The notes under the pieces were generated by a model. The model was not told the DNA's origin and made no database searches. It was given only the letters and a program-made list of their open reading frames with translations. From NCBI RefSeq assembly GCF_039543205.1, contig NZ_BAABJH010000007.1, positions 62,001 through 126,000 on the forward strand: a stretch of 64,000 nucleotides of DNA, read 5' to 3'. Origin of the DNA: Flaviramulus_B aquimarinus (GTDB taxonomy: Bacteria > Bacteroidota > Bacteroidia > Flavobacteriales > Flavobacteriaceae). This document shows, piece by piece, positions 9,533-17,168 of the stretch. The position numbers were made by a program, and so were the translations under genes. Position 1 is the stretch's first letter, and each line of letters begins with the position of its first letter.

Positions 9533-9799
9533 ATGGCAAATGTTAGAGACCTAAAAAAAGACATTAATTATGTTTTAGGCGATATTATAGAGGCAGTTTA
9601 CGTTTGGGAATATACAAATACAGACAAAGACACTAAAAAGAGCGAAGCAATTATTGACGAAGCAATTGAGACTTTTGATGAATTAATAGCAAAAGTAAAC
9701 GCTAAGCATGTTGATAGTGCTAAGGCTCATTTTAAAGCTATTAATAATGAGTTGGAAACTAAAGGCAGAGCTTTAATCGAGAAGATTAATAAACTATAA
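9533..9799 (+). CDS. Conserved small flavobacterial protein of unknown function
   Basis: This 88-residue acidic and lysine-rich protein is predicted to be nearly all helical, with no signal peptide or membrane segment. The start MANVRDLKKDIN at 9533 is preferred over an in-frame ATG at 9509, because the eight extra residues look like leader. Similar proteins starting MANVRDLKKDINYVLGD are known to me from other Flavobacteriia and have no assigned function. It stands alone between manA and the tRNA. Confidence 0.75.
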   Translation: MANVRDLKKDINYVLGDIIEAVYVWEYTNTDKDTKKSEAIIDEAIETFDELIAKVNAKHVDSAKAHFKAINNELETKGRALIEKINKL

Positions 9800-9818
9800 T
9801 AAAATTTTTAATGGGGTG

Positions 9819-9848
9819 TTGTAAATATCATTTTTGCTTTTATATTTG
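9819..9848 (+). promoter_or_regulatory. Promoter of tRNA-Thr
   Basis: TTG at 9819-9821, a 19-base spacer and TATATTTG at 9841-9848 match the Bacteroidota housekeeping consensus. The box ends 12 bases before the mature tRNA. Confidence 0.8.
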
Positions 9849-9860
9849 CGCCCGTTAAAA

Positions 9861-9934
9861 GCCGATGTAGCTCAGCTGGCTAGAGCAGCTGATTTGTAAT
9901 CAGCAGGTCGTGGGTTCGAGTCCCTCCATCGGCT
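9861..9934 (+). tRNA. tRNA-Thr (UGU)
   Basis: The cloverleaf is complete. The acceptor stem GCCGATG pairs with CATCGGC, and the D-arm holds AGCTGGCTAGAGC. The anticodon stem GCTGA/TCAGC encloses the loop TTTGTAA, so the anticodon is TGT. The T-arm reads GGTTCGAGTCC. CCA is not encoded. It has its own promoter and terminator and no neighbouring tRNA. Confidence 0.98.
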
Positions 9935-9935
9935 C

Positions 9936-9964
9936 AAAAACCTCAATTAGTATGAGGTTTTTTT
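9936..9964 (+). terminator. Terminator of tRNA-Thr
   Basis: AAAAACCTC and GAGGTTTTT form the stem around a short AT loop, followed by T's. It begins two bases after the tRNA. Confidence 0.9.
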
Positions 9965-10010
9965 ATGCCAATATTTTGTTTAGAAGACTTAAAAATTTTA
10001 AATGAGTTTA

Positions 10011-10715
10011 TTAATTGGTTTCCTCGACTTTCTTTATTTTTTCAATAAAAGACTCTAATTCTTTTCCGTATTTGGATGCTTTAACTTTTGGGGTTAGTGA
10101 ATTATTTATGGTGTCTAATAGTTTTATCTGGGCATTGTATATTTCGGTAAGTGCTAGATAAGGCGCAACTTCACTGTCTTTATTATTTAATGCAAAATTC
10201 ACAGTGTATAAGTATTTTCGTTTTAAAGCACCATCAGCTTCTTTTTGAATAGTATTAAGTTTAGCTGTATCACCTTCTTTTTGAGCGTCAAACAGTTCTT
10301 TAATTAAATCTAGGTTTCTATTATTCAATTTAGAAATAACAGCTTGATATGCTTCTAATATTTTTTGTTGTTCCGAACCTTCAATTTTTGCATCAAAAAC
10401 AAAGTTTTTAAGTGTTGTATTGATTTCTGTAACACCTCTATCTGCAAAAAAAGCAATCCTATCTTTTTCACTACTATGCTTATCTAAATATAAATAAAAC
10501 ATTTCTGGAGAATCTATAGGACTATACAGTTCAAACATTGAATTTCCATTTATAACTAATGAATCAATAGTTATTAGTGTAGTATCTTTTACTTTTTTAA
10601 GATAAACAGTTCCTTTTTTTAATCCTTTTATATTAGTTTTTACAATTAAGTCGTGTTTTTTCTCTCCGCATGCCAATATTAAAAAAGCAATAAGTATGAA
10701 TGAGATTTTTTTCAT
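10011..10715 (-). CDS. DUF4369 lipoprotein
   Basis: This 234-residue protein has a lipoprotein signal (MKKISFILIAFLILAC, lipobox LILAC). The DUF4369 beta domain follows at about residues 20-115 (VKTNIKGLKKGTVYLKK, then SPEMFYLYLD). The rest is a helical region. In Bacteroidota, DUF4369 usually precedes a thioredoxin-like TlpA domain; here that domain and any CxxC are absent. It is probably anchored in the cell envelope. The true role is unknown. Confidence 0.85.
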   Translation of the reverse strand: MKKISFILIAFLILACGEKKHDLIVKTNIKGLKKGTVYLKKVKDTTLITIDSLVINGNSMFELYSPIDSPEMFYLYLDKHSSEKDRIAFFADRGVTEINTTLKNFVFDAKIEGSEQQKILEAYQAVISKLNNRNLDLIKELFDAQKEGDTAKLNTIQKEADGALKRKYLYTVNFALNNKDSEVAPYLALTEIYNAQIKLLDTINNSLTPKVKASKYGKELESFIEKIKKVEETN

Positions 10716-10850
10716 GAAGTGGTCTGTTTTTTGAGAAACAAATATCCTATAATTAAATATTAAATACTAATAGGTCTTAATTATTTTTATTCAATTAGTT
10801 TTTTGCACTTTTATGTTAAATAAATCACAAAAAAATAGCTGAATTTAGTT

Positions 10851-10866
10851 TGGCATAAGGATTGCT
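10851..10866 (+). promoter_or_regulatory. Sigma-54-type (-24/-12) promoter
   Basis: TGGCATAAGGATTGCT matches the RpoN consensus TGGCAY-N5-TTGCW at every defined position, with GG and GC ten bases apart. No coding sequence follows; a terminator ends the unit about 125 bases later. No activator-binding site was recognised. Confidence 0.6.
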
Positions 10867-10876
10867 TTATAAATTA

Positions 10877-10991
10877 CAATTACATTCAAGTAAAAAGTTT
10901 ATTGAGTGGTTACTTTAAACTTATGAATTGTAATTCATATTTTTGGTTGGTTAGTTAGTAAAAAAGCACCCTTTTTTAGGGTGCTTTTTTT
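10877..10991 (+). ncRNA. Candidate small RNA, sigma-54 dependent
   Basis: The predicted transcript of about 115 bases runs from +1 of the -24/-12 promoter to a strong terminator. It has no plausible ORF. AATTACAATT (10872-10881) and AATTGTAATT (10926-10935) are exact complements, though the first half overlaps the predicted +1, so only part may be transcribed. Class unknown. Confidence 0.4.
10961..10991 (+). terminator. Rho-independent terminator
   Basis: AAAAAGCACCC and GGGTGCTTTTT form a strong stem with a T-run. No upstream gene on either strand ends here, which is why an untranslated RNA is proposed. Confidence 0.85.
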
Positions 10992-11033
10992 GTGTTTATA
11001 GATTTTTATTAAAACCTTTTAAACTAAAAAAAG

Positions 11034-11118
11034 TGTATTTCATCGATAAAATAAATAAAATCGATTAAAAATGTTAAAATTTAATGTATTTCATCGATTT
11101 TAAATGTATTTAATCGTT
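11034..11118 (+). repeat. Operator-like repeats TGTATTT(C/A)ATCG
   Basis: TGTATTTCATCGAT occurs at 11034-11047 and 11085-11098. A variant TGTATTTAATCGTT is at 11105-11118, and a degenerate inverted copy at 11060-11073. Start-to-start spacings of 51 and 20 bases are near whole helical turns. The last copy touches the -33 box of the next promoter. This suggests regulator binding. Confidence 0.55.
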
Positions 11119-11145
11119 GACGTAAAATTTATAATTATATATTTG
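11117..11145 (+). promoter_or_regulatory. Housekeeping promoter of orphan unit
   Basis: TTG at 11117-11119, 18 bases, then TATATTTG at 11138-11145 fits the Bacteroidota consensus. It overlaps the last operator-like repeat. Confidence 0.6.
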
Positions 11146-11150
11146 GAGTG

Positions 11151-11293
11151 TACTAAATAACACACTTTTTAGTTCAATGGATTAATTAATTAATATTTGC
11201 ATTATGTTGTTAAAAGCGGAAACCCCAAATCTAGCATCATAATATAAAAAGCAAATTGAAGAAAAGCCGAGTTTGAGGGAACTCGGCTTTTTT
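11151..11293 (+). ncRNA. Candidate small RNA between DUF4369 and alkB
   Basis: A transcript of about 140 bases is predicted from the promoter to the terminator at 11262-11293. The only ATG frame is three codons long. The terminator runs into the 3' end of the convergent AlkB gene. No known RNA class was recognised. Confidence 0.4.
11262..11293 (+). terminator. Rho-independent terminator
   Basis: GCCGAGTT and AACTCGGC form a perfect eight-pair stem followed by TTTTTT. It abuts the stop codon of the convergent AlkB gene. Confidence 0.88.
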
Positions 11294-11885
11294 ATGCAAT
11301 AATTCTAAATGTTAGATTGATTCGCTTCCCAATAGTTTTTCGTGTTTTAGGTATTTGATGTTGCCAGTATGTTTGTGTGCCTCCTTGCATTAATAAAAGG
11401 CTTCCATGCTGTAAAATAAGTTTTGTTTTTTGGGTTTTGTCTAACTTATGCTTAAAATGAAATAGACGTTCGGCACCAAAAGAAACGGATGCTATTATTG
11501 GGTTTTTACCTAATTCTTTTTCATCATCGGCATGCCAACCATTACTATCTAGTCCATCACGATATAAATTTGCTAAGCAACTGGTGAAATTGATATTTAA
11601 TCTTGTTTCTATAGCGTTTTTGGTTTTAAGTAAATCACCACTAAAAGCATTTGGGTGCATAATAATGGTACTATATTTATAAGCACTGCTATTGTTGGCA
11701 TAGAAAGCTGTTAAACGAGGTTGTAAATGTGTTTTTCCGTAAACAGTTATTTTATCTTGTTTCCAGTTTATTTGATTTAACAAACTTGCAAAAAAAGAAT
11801 CCGCTATATCTCGACTAAAGAAATTTGGGTAATAAACAACATCAGCATCTTTCAGATTTAAATTTATGGGATTTTCAAAAAGCAT
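11292..11885 (-). CDS. alkB: AlkB-family 2-oxoglutarate/Fe(II) dioxygenase
   Basis: This 197-residue protein belongs to the oxygenases that reverse alkylation damage in DNA and RNA. The iron ligands are visible: H118 and D120 in GWHADDE, and H176 in YWQHQIP. The arginines near the end (KRINLTFR, R188 and R194) would hold 2-oxoglutarate and substrate. It resembles the ALKBH2/3-like bacterial branch more than E. coli AlkB, so the exact substrate is an inference. It is divergent from the dipeptidase gene. Confidence 0.9.
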   Translation of the reverse strand: MLFENPINLNLKDADVVYYPNFFSRDIADSFFASLLNQINWKQDKITVYGKTHLQPRLTAFYANNSSAYKYSTIIMHPNAFSGDLLKTKNAIETRLNINFTSCLANLYRDGLDSNGWHADDEKELGKNPIIASVSFGAERLFHFKHKLDKTQKTKLILQHGSLLLMQGGTQTYWQHQIPKTRKTIGKRINLTFRIIA

Positions 11886-11918
11886 GTTCTTTTATTTTCT
11901 AAATTAGCATAATTCGAA

Positions 11919-12590
11919 ATGAAAATGAAGTATAGTTTGTTTTTTTTAATCTACGTAACCTATGCAAGCGCATTTGCTCAATTGCCTGAAGGTTTTGTTT
12001 ATGTTGAGCATGCTATTCCAGATTTGAAAGTAGAATTGCGTTATTATACTTCAAATAATTTTGTAGGCTCACCTGTTAAAGGTTATGAGTCCAATAAATT
12101 AATATTGACAGAAGCAACTACCAAAGCTTTAAAATTGGTTCATGAAGCCTTACAAAAGCAAAATTTATGTTTAATGGTTTATGATGGTTACCGGCCACAG
12201 CAAGCGGTAAATCATTTTGTATTATGGGCTAGAAAATTAAATGATACGATTAACAAACATATATTTTATCCTAATGTTAAAAAACGAAATTTATTCAAAG
12301 CAGGTTATATTGCTTCAAAATCAGGGCATAGTCGAGGAAGCACTTTGGATTTAACGATAATAAATGCTAATACAGGCGAACCTTTAGATATGGGAAGTCC
12401 ATATGATTTTTTTGGAGAAGCGTCTTGGGTTGATTTTGATAGGATTACTGATAAACAAAAAGCAAATAGACAATTATTGCAATCTATAATGCTCAAACAT
12501 AATTTTAGAAACTACCCTAAGGAATGGTGGCATTTTACACTCAGAAGCGAACCATTTCCTGATACTTATTTTGATTTTCCAATAAAATAA
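11919..12590 (+). CDS. D-alanyl-D-alanine dipeptidase (VanX/DdpX family, M15D)
   Basis: This 223-residue zinc peptidase has an N-terminal signal peptide (to about residue 20, AFAQ). The zinc ligands are H137 and D144 in SGHSRGSTLDL and H205 in EWWHF. E202 is the general base and R92 (YDGYRP) the substrate arginine. The family cleaves D-Ala-D-Ala. The signal peptide and the lack of van genes nearby point to cell-wall peptide recycling rather than vancomycin resistance. A second ATG six bases in is also possible. Confidence 0.9.
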   Translation: MKMKYSLFFLIYVTYASAFAQLPEGFVYVEHAIPDLKVELRYYTSNNFVGSPVKGYESNKLILTEATTKALKLVHEALQKQNLCLMVYDGYRPQQAVNHFVLWARKLNDTINKHIFYPNVKKRNLFKAGYIASKSGHSRGSTLDLTIINANTGEPLDMGSPYDFFGEASWVDFDRITDKQKANRQLLQSIMLKHNFRNYPKEWWHFTLRSEPFPDTYFDFPIK

Positions 12591-12622
12591 AAAACCTGCC
12601 TTCTTAAAAGAAAACAGGTTTT
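12591..12622 (+). terminator. Weak terminator
   Basis: AAAACCTG pairs with CAGGTTTT around a 16-base loop, with only four T's. It lies between the convergent dipeptidase and DUF6249 genes. Confidence 0.5.
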
Positions 12623-12653
12623 AGTGTTTTTTGATTGATGAATTTAATTGGTG

Positions 12654-12998
12654 TTATTCCTTATCTAAATCTTTAGTCATTTTAAACCCAATAAATAAAC
12701 CCACACCTGCCATAAAGAAAATTGTAGCAGGATAGACGGCATCTTCATCTAAACTTGTATAGCTGTCTAATAAAGAGGCCATGAATACACCAAGACCAAT
12801 GCCCATTAATAAAAGTGCTAAATTTAAAATAAGTACTTTCCAAATAGGTGCTGTTTGACTTTTACCTCTCATAAAAATACTGGCATCTACTCCTTTTTCT
12901 ATAAGCGCTAAACGTTCTTTGTTTCTTGTTGACAAGTATAAATATACCATTCCGAATACAGCGATAAAAAAAGTGATGGGGATTAAAATTGCTTCCAT
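12654..12998 (-). CDS. DUF6249 membrane protein
   Basis: This 114-residue protein has three membrane segments (about residues 3-22, 52-75 and 88-108) and a basic loop RNKERLALIEKGVD, typical of DUF6249. The function is unknown. It is divergent from an ECF sigma gene. Its own upstream region holds the same ECF-type promoter on the minus strand (13041-13071), which makes it a likely target of that sigma factor. Confidence 0.8.
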   Translation of the reverse strand: MEAILIPITFFIAVFGMVYLYLSTRNKERLALIEKGVDASIFMRGKSQTAPIWKVLILNLALLLMGIGLGVFMASLLDSYTSLDEDAVYPATIFFMAGVGLFIGFKMTKDLDKE

Positions 12999-13040
12999 AA
13001 TTGTTTGTTTTTAATTGATTATTTTTAATGTGTTCATAAC

Positions 13041-13071
13041 TTATGACGATGCGTTTTTAAATTTGGTTACA
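13041..13071 (-). promoter_or_regulatory. ECF-type promoter of the DUF6249 gene
   Basis: On the minus strand this reads TGTAACC, 17 bases, then GTCATAA. The AAC and GTC cores fit ECF promoters. The layout matches that before the divergent sigma gene. Confidence 0.55.
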
Positions 13072-13100
13072 CTTTTTTTTGGTTTTTTTTTGGATTATGG

Positions 13101-13130
13101 TGTAACCTTAAATAAAGCATAGTCGTCTTA
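13101..13130 (+). promoter_or_regulatory. ECF-type promoter of sigma operon 1
   Basis: TGTAACC at 13101-13107, 17 bases, GTCTTA at 13125-13130. Transcription would start only a few bases before the ATG at 13139, so the mRNA may be almost leaderless. Confidence 0.6.
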
Positions 13131-13138
13131 CATTTAAA

Positions 13139-13726
13139 ATGACCATCAACGACCAACATTATATCAATTTAATTATTGAAGGCGATACAAATGCATTTAC
13201 TGTATTAGTAGAACGTTATCAGGATTTAGTTTTTACTTTAACGTTTAGAATGCTTAAGAATAGAGAAGAAGCCGAAGAAGTGTCGCAAGATACTTTTGTA
13301 AAGGTTTATAAATCTTTGAACAAATTTAAGGGTGATTCTAAATTTTCTACGTGGATTTATAGAATAGCGTATAATACAAGCTTAGATAGAATAAAGAAGA
13401 ATAAAAAGTTTCTTAATGATGTAGCCATTGATGAGTTTACCGAGCACCAAGTAAAAGCTATTGATAATGCCTTAGATAGGTTGGAAAATAAAGAACGTAA
13501 ACAAACCATTCAAGATTGTATAGCTTTATTACCGGGTGATGATAGTTTTTTGTTAACCTTATATTATTTTGAAGACTTATCATTAGAAGAGATATCAAAG
13601 ACCATTGGATTGACAGCTAATAATGTAAAGGTGAAATTGTTTAGAAGCAGAAAAAAACTAGCAACCATTTTAAAGGATAAATTAGAACCGGAATTAATCG
13701 AATATTATGAAAGAGAACGCAGATAA
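13139..13726 (+). CDS. ECF RNA polymerase sigma factor (operon 1)
   Basis: This 195-residue sigma-70 family protein has region 2 (DLVFTLTFRMLKNREEAEEVSQDTFVKVYKSL, then FKGDSKFSTWIYRIAYN) and region 4 with the helix-turn-helix LSLEEISKTIGLTANNVKVKLFRSRKKL. Region 3 is absent, as in the ECF group. The next gene overlaps its last 20 bases and is probably its anti-sigma partner. The shared ECF promoter suggests autoregulation and joint control of the divergent DUF6249 gene. Confidence 0.93.
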   Translation: MTINDQHYINLIIEGDTNAFTVLVERYQDLVFTLTFRMLKNREEAEEVSQDTFVKVYKSLNKFKGDSKFSTWIYRIAYNTSLDRIKKNKKFLNDVAIDEFTEHQVKAIDNALDRLENKERKQTIQDCIALLPGDDSFLLTLYYFEDLSLEEISKTIGLTANNVKVKLFRSRKKLATILKDKLEPELIEYYERERR

Positions 13727-14120
13727 ATATTTAGACGATTTAACAAAAAAAGTGATTAATGAAAGCGCTATCGAAACGCCGTCTTTTAATTTTACCGATG
13801 CAGTAATGTCACAAATTGAAGAACTCAATACAAGCCATGTAACAGTATATAAACCTTTAATTTCTAAAACAACTTGGGTTTTAGTTTTTATAGGATTTTT
13901 AGCTGTCATACTATATGTTTTATTGACTGGAGCGTCATCTGAAGGCTCGATTTGGTTAAATGAAATGGGTTTTAATGTGCTTTCAAGCCATAGCTTAATA
14001 GCGACTTTTACAGGCTTTAAAATGTCAAAAACATTAATGTATGCTGTGCTGCTTTTAGGGATAATGCTGAGTGTTCAAATTTCATTTTTAAAACACCATT
14101 TTGATCAAAGACTTCGATAA
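13707..14120 (+). CDS. Membrane protein, possible anti-sigma factor
   Basis: This 137-residue protein overlaps the sigma gene by 20 bases in another frame. An N-terminal cytoplasmic part of about 50 residues is followed by two membrane segments (about 55-75 and 110-127). No zinc anti-sigma motif (HxxxCxxC) is present. The position and layout suggest a membrane-bound anti-sigma factor; no domain family was recognised, so this is inference from context. Confidence 0.65.
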   Translation: MKENADKYLDDLTKKVINESAIETPSFNFTDAVMSQIEELNTSHVTVYKPLISKTTWVLVFIGFLAVILYVLLTGASSEGSIWLNEMGFNVLSSHSLIATFTGFKMSKTLMYAVLLLGIMLSVQISFLKHHFDQRLR

Positions 14121-14130
14121 AAATGATGAG

Positions 14131-14637
14131 TTAAACCCTAGTAAGTTTTGTTATGATAGTTTTATGTTGCGGGAACTTAGTTATTAATGAAGCTCTTTCA
14201 GGAAGTTCGAAATCTTTAAAATCAAACCCAGGAGATACAGTACATCCCACCAAACTATAATCATCAGCGTTTATAACTTCAGCTGCAAACCAATATTTTT
14301 TAGGTACCACATACTGCGGTAATTCGCCTTTTTCCAAATCATTACCAATAATGATGGTTGAGTAAACGCCTTCATCAGAAATAATATGAAGTTTTATAGC
14401 AGATCCTTTATGGAAATGCCAGATTTCATCTTGATTAATTCTATGAAAAGCAGAAAAAGTATCAGAAGTTAAAAGAAAATAAATAGCAGTTGTATAGTTT
14501 CTATTTCCTGAAAAGTTCGAGCCTAGGTGCTTTTCATCAATAACACCAGCGCTTCTGTAGGTTTCCTTAAAATAACCACCTTCAGGATGCGGTTGAAGGC
14601 TTAACTGCGATATGATGGTTTGTATTTCTGTTTTCAT
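14131..14637 (-). CDS. Cupin DUF985 family protein
   Basis: This 168-residue protein matches the DUF985 (Cupin_5) family. The HPEGGYFKETYRS start, the DEIWHFHKGSAIKLHII strand and the YSLVGCTVSPGFDFKDFEL end are diagnostic. Several family members are annotated only as cupin-fold, some as sugar epimerase-like; no activity is assigned here. Its ATG directly follows the stop of the helicase gene, so the two are cotranscribed. Confidence 0.88.
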   Translation of the reverse strand: MKTEIQTIISQLSLQPHPEGGYFKETYRSAGVIDEKHLGSNFSGNRNYTTAIYFLLTSDTFSAFHRINQDEIWHFHKGSAIKLHIISDEGVYSTIIIGNDLEKGELPQYVVPKKYWFAAEVINADDYSLVGCTVSPGFDFKDFELPERASLITKFPQHKTIITKLTRV

Positions 14638-15879
14638 TTAGTACCAGCGTTTCTTTTTCTTTTTTGAAGCTTCACTTTTACGCCCTTTTCTATGCTTACT
14701 TCCAGTTTTTTTTGATTTATGAACAATAGGTTTTGCTTTTGGATCTAGCGGATAAGGGTGATCTTCAATAATATCCAATTGTAACTGAATAAGTTGTTGG
14801 ATGGTTTGCACATAACTTTTCTCATCTGCAGAACAAAAAGAATAAGCTATACCCTTTTTGCCAGCTCTAGCTGTTCTACCTATTCTATGGACATAAGTTT
14901 CGGGTACGTTAGGTAAATCAAAATTAACTACCACATCCAAATCATTAATATCAATGCCTCGAGCAGCCACATCTGTAGCAATTAAAATATTGATCTCGCC
15001 TTTTCTAAATTTGTTTAAAGCATCTTGTCTTCCTGTCTGACTTTTGTCACCATGGATACTATCGACTTTATAACCATTTTTCAAGAGTGTTTTTTCAAGT
15101 TTATCCACACCAAATTTGGTCCTCCTAAAAATGAGGATATTTCCTTTAATAGTGTTCCGTAATAAATGTAAACACAGTTCTATTTTATTGCGTTTAGGAA
15201 CATAATATAATAATTGAACAACTTGTTTTGAGGTAGAAGAATTCTGAGCCACTTCAACACGTTCAGGAGCATTTAAAATGGAATTAGCCAATTGTTCTAC
15301 TTTATATGGAATGGTTGCCGAAAACAAAAGTATTTGTTTCTCTTTGGTGCACAAGCGTTCAATTTTTTTGACATCATCAATAAACCCCATGTCTAACATT
15401 AAATCAGCTTCATCTAAAACTAATGTTTCAACATAATCAAGATTGACGATATCCTGTTTGTGTAAATCCAATAAGCGTCCAGGAGTAGCTATTAAAATAT
15501 CAATACCCTTAGTTAAAATCTCTTTTTGAGGTTCAATAGAAGTGCCTCCATAAACAACAGTTGTTCTAAGGTTTGTATAGCTACTATATGTTTTAAAATT
15601 TGCTTCAATTTGAATGGCTAATTCTCTAGTTGGGCTAACAATTAGAGCTTTAATTGTCTTTCCTTTTTTAGGAGCGTCCTGTCGGTCAAATAATAATTGT
15701 AAAATAGGAAGCGCAAAAGCTGCAGTTTTTCCGGTACCGGTTTGTGCCGAAACGATAATGTCCTTTTTGTCTAAAACTAAAGGGATGGTTTTTTCTTGAA
15801 CCAATGTAGGGTTGTTGTATCCAGATTCAGCAATGGCTCTTAATAAAGGTCGGTTTAATTTTAGGTCTTTGAATGACAT
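14638..15879 (-). CDS. DEAD-box RNA helicase (RhlE-like)
   Basis: This 413-residue ATP-dependent RNA helicase has all core motifs: the Q-motif region YNNPTLVQEKTIP, the Walker A AQTGTGKT, PTRELAIQ, TPGRLLD, LDEADLMLD, SAT, and HRIGRTARAG. The short basic tail (KKTGSKHRKGRKSEASKKKKKRWY) probably binds RNA. It may assist ribosome assembly or mRNA decay; the exact role is inference. It heads a two-gene unit with the DUF985 cupin. Confidence 0.93.
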   Translation of the reverse strand: MSFKDLKLNRPLLRAIAESGYNNPTLVQEKTIPLVLDKKDIIVSAQTGTGKTAAFALPILQLLFDRQDAPKKGKTIKALIVSPTRELAIQIEANFKTYSSYTNLRTTVVYGGTSIEPQKEILTKGIDILIATPGRLLDLHKQDIVNLDYVETLVLDEADLMLDMGFIDDVKKIERLCTKEKQILLFSATIPYKVEQLANSILNAPERVEVAQNSSTSKQVVQLLYYVPKRNKIELCLHLLRNTIKGNILIFRRTKFGVDKLEKTLLKNGYKVDSIHGDKSQTGRQDALNKFRKGEINILIATDVAARGIDINDLDVVVNFDLPNVPETYVHRIGRTARAGKKGIAYSFCSADEKSYVQTIQQLIQLQLDIIEDHPYPLDPKAKPIVHKSKKTGSKHRKGRKSEASKKKKKRWY

Positions 15880-15915
15880 TTAGAATAATTTGCAACAAAG
15901 ATATAACAAACCAAA

Positions 15916-16557
15916 TCAAACTTGCTTTATATACTGTTTCAATTTATCCCGCTTTCTTTGAGGTAAAGCATCATTCATTATAGCTTTTTCTATAAGTTCA
16001 CGATTTTTATTTTTAGCAAAAAGTAAATTAAAAAACTGAGCTGTAGTTAGACTGTTTTCCTTATGTTCAATAAGTTTTATAGTATCTCCGGTTTTTACGA
16101 ACCCTTCTTCTAAAACACGGACATAAGTGCCTGAAAAACCATGATCAATGAATTCTTTTAAAACACGTTGTGAGCCAAATTTAACACCAAATTTAACGCA
16201 AGGTTCTCGAGGTTGAGTAACTTGTACTAAGGTCTCGCCAATTCTATAGATATCACCAATATAAATTTGGGTTTCATCTAAATCAGATACGGTTAGGTTT
16301 TCTCCAAACATGCCCCAATTCCAGTCTAAATTTGGGTAAAGGTATTTCCAATATTGATAATGTACTTCTGAAAATAAATAGCAGGCCTTAAATTTACCAC
16401 CATGTATACTTCGATTTGAAACTTCATCACCTTTTACAGATTCAGTTCCTAAATAAATAGGGCTAGAGGTCGGTTTTTTGTAAATACCTGTAGTAATTTC
16501 CTGATCGTTCCAAGTTATGGTTGTTGGCTTTGCTATGTTTGTAGAGATTATCTTCAA
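15916..16557 (-). CDS. MOSC domain protein (YiiM-like)
   Basis: This 213-residue protein is a MOSC domain of the YiiM type. The N-terminal half has GKFKACYLFSEVHYQYWKYLYP and WNWGMFGENLTVSDLDE. The central Cys in TQPREPCVKFGVKFG is the conserved MOSC cysteine that would hold molybdenum cofactor. YiiM-like proteins reduce N-hydroxylated compounds such as hydroxylaminopurine. The C-terminal helical part (about 165-213) is typical. It is near a molybdoenzyme-using genome region only in the broad sense. Confidence 0.88.
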   Translation of the reverse strand: MKIISTNIAKPTTITWNDQEITTGIYKKPTSSPIYLGTESVKGDEVSNRSIHGGKFKACYLFSEVHYQYWKYLYPNLDWNWGMFGENLTVSDLDETQIYIGDIYRIGETLVQVTQPREPCVKFGVKFGSQRVLKEFIDHGFSGTYVRVLEEGFVKTGDTIKLIEHKENSLTTAQFFNLLFAKNKNRELIEKAIMNDALPQRKRDKLKQYIKQV

Positions 16558-16604
16558 GGGTTATTTAAACTATTGTTTTTTTTATTTCTTTTCCTGAAAA
16601 GAAC

Positions 16605-17168
16605 TTATTTTAATGGCACGGCAACTTTTATAGCATCCCAAGCCATAGTTAAAAACAGATTGTCTGTAGAGTTATCAAAAGCAATAGTAAACTGCTCTAC
16701 GGGACCATCTAATTTTTGTACAGGGACTTCAATATTTATAACATCATAGTTGGGGTCCCACATGGGTTTCATTTCGGCATTTACACCCCATGAATATTGT
16801 TTTGAGTTAAATATAACCGTCCAAACAGAATCTTTTGGCACCGTCCATAATGTGTATTTTCCAGCAACTAATGGCATACCTTTTACCTCAAGGGTTTTGT
16901 TGGTTTCAAAAGTAGTAGCTTCATTAGCGCCAGTACGCCATACTTGGTTAAAAGGGACTAGGGCTCCGAAAATTTCTCTATCTTTTTTGAATGGTCTATT
17001 ATAAAAGACTTCAAGCTTTAAATCGTTGAGTTTAAATTCGACTGTGTCTTTTGGACTTAATCGTTTTGCAAAAATATTTTCTATAAAAACGGAATATAAA
17101 AATAGCCCTAGAGCTATAATGGATAAAAAAATTAAGATGCGTTTTAAAAAGGTATTCATACAGAGCAA
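16605..17168 (-). CDS. DUF2911 protein, membrane anchored
   Basis: This 187-residue protein matches DUF2911 (SPKDTVEFKLNDLKLEVFYNRPFKKDREIFG, then NQVWRTGANEATTFETNK, then GKYTLWTVPKDSVWTVIFN). Here the domain follows one N-terminal membrane segment (about 8-28). Family members are usually exported; the function is unknown. An ATG at 17159 (MNTFLKR) is as likely as the one at 17168. Confidence 0.85.
   Translation of the reverse strand: MLCMNTFLKRILIFLSIIALGLFLYSVFIENIFAKRLSPKDTVEFKLNDLKLEVFYNRPFKKDREIFGALVPFNQVWRTGANEATTFETNKTLEVKGMPLVAGKYTLWTVPKDSVWTVIFNSKQYSWGVNAEMKPMWDPNYDVINIEVPVQKLDGPVEQFTIAFDNSTDNLFLTMAWDAIKVAVPLK

Larger units (their letters stand above)
10716..11291. other. Gene-free stretch with two candidate small-RNA units
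   Basis: No credible protein-coding gene is seen in this 576-base interval. It holds a sigma-54-type promoter and terminator (10851-10991). It then holds a block of TGTATTTCATCGAT repeats and a second promoter and terminator (11034-11293). Both units read on the plus strand between two minus-strand genes. Confidence 0.7.

Noticed and set aside
10938..10945. Second promoter (TATTTTTG) inside the first small-RNA unit
   Set aside because: There is no TTG at the right distance and the terminator follows at once.
11919..12590. Vancomycin resistance gene
   Set aside because: It is a VanX-type fold with a signal peptide and no vanH, vanA or regulators nearby; a cell-wall recycling peptidase is more likely.
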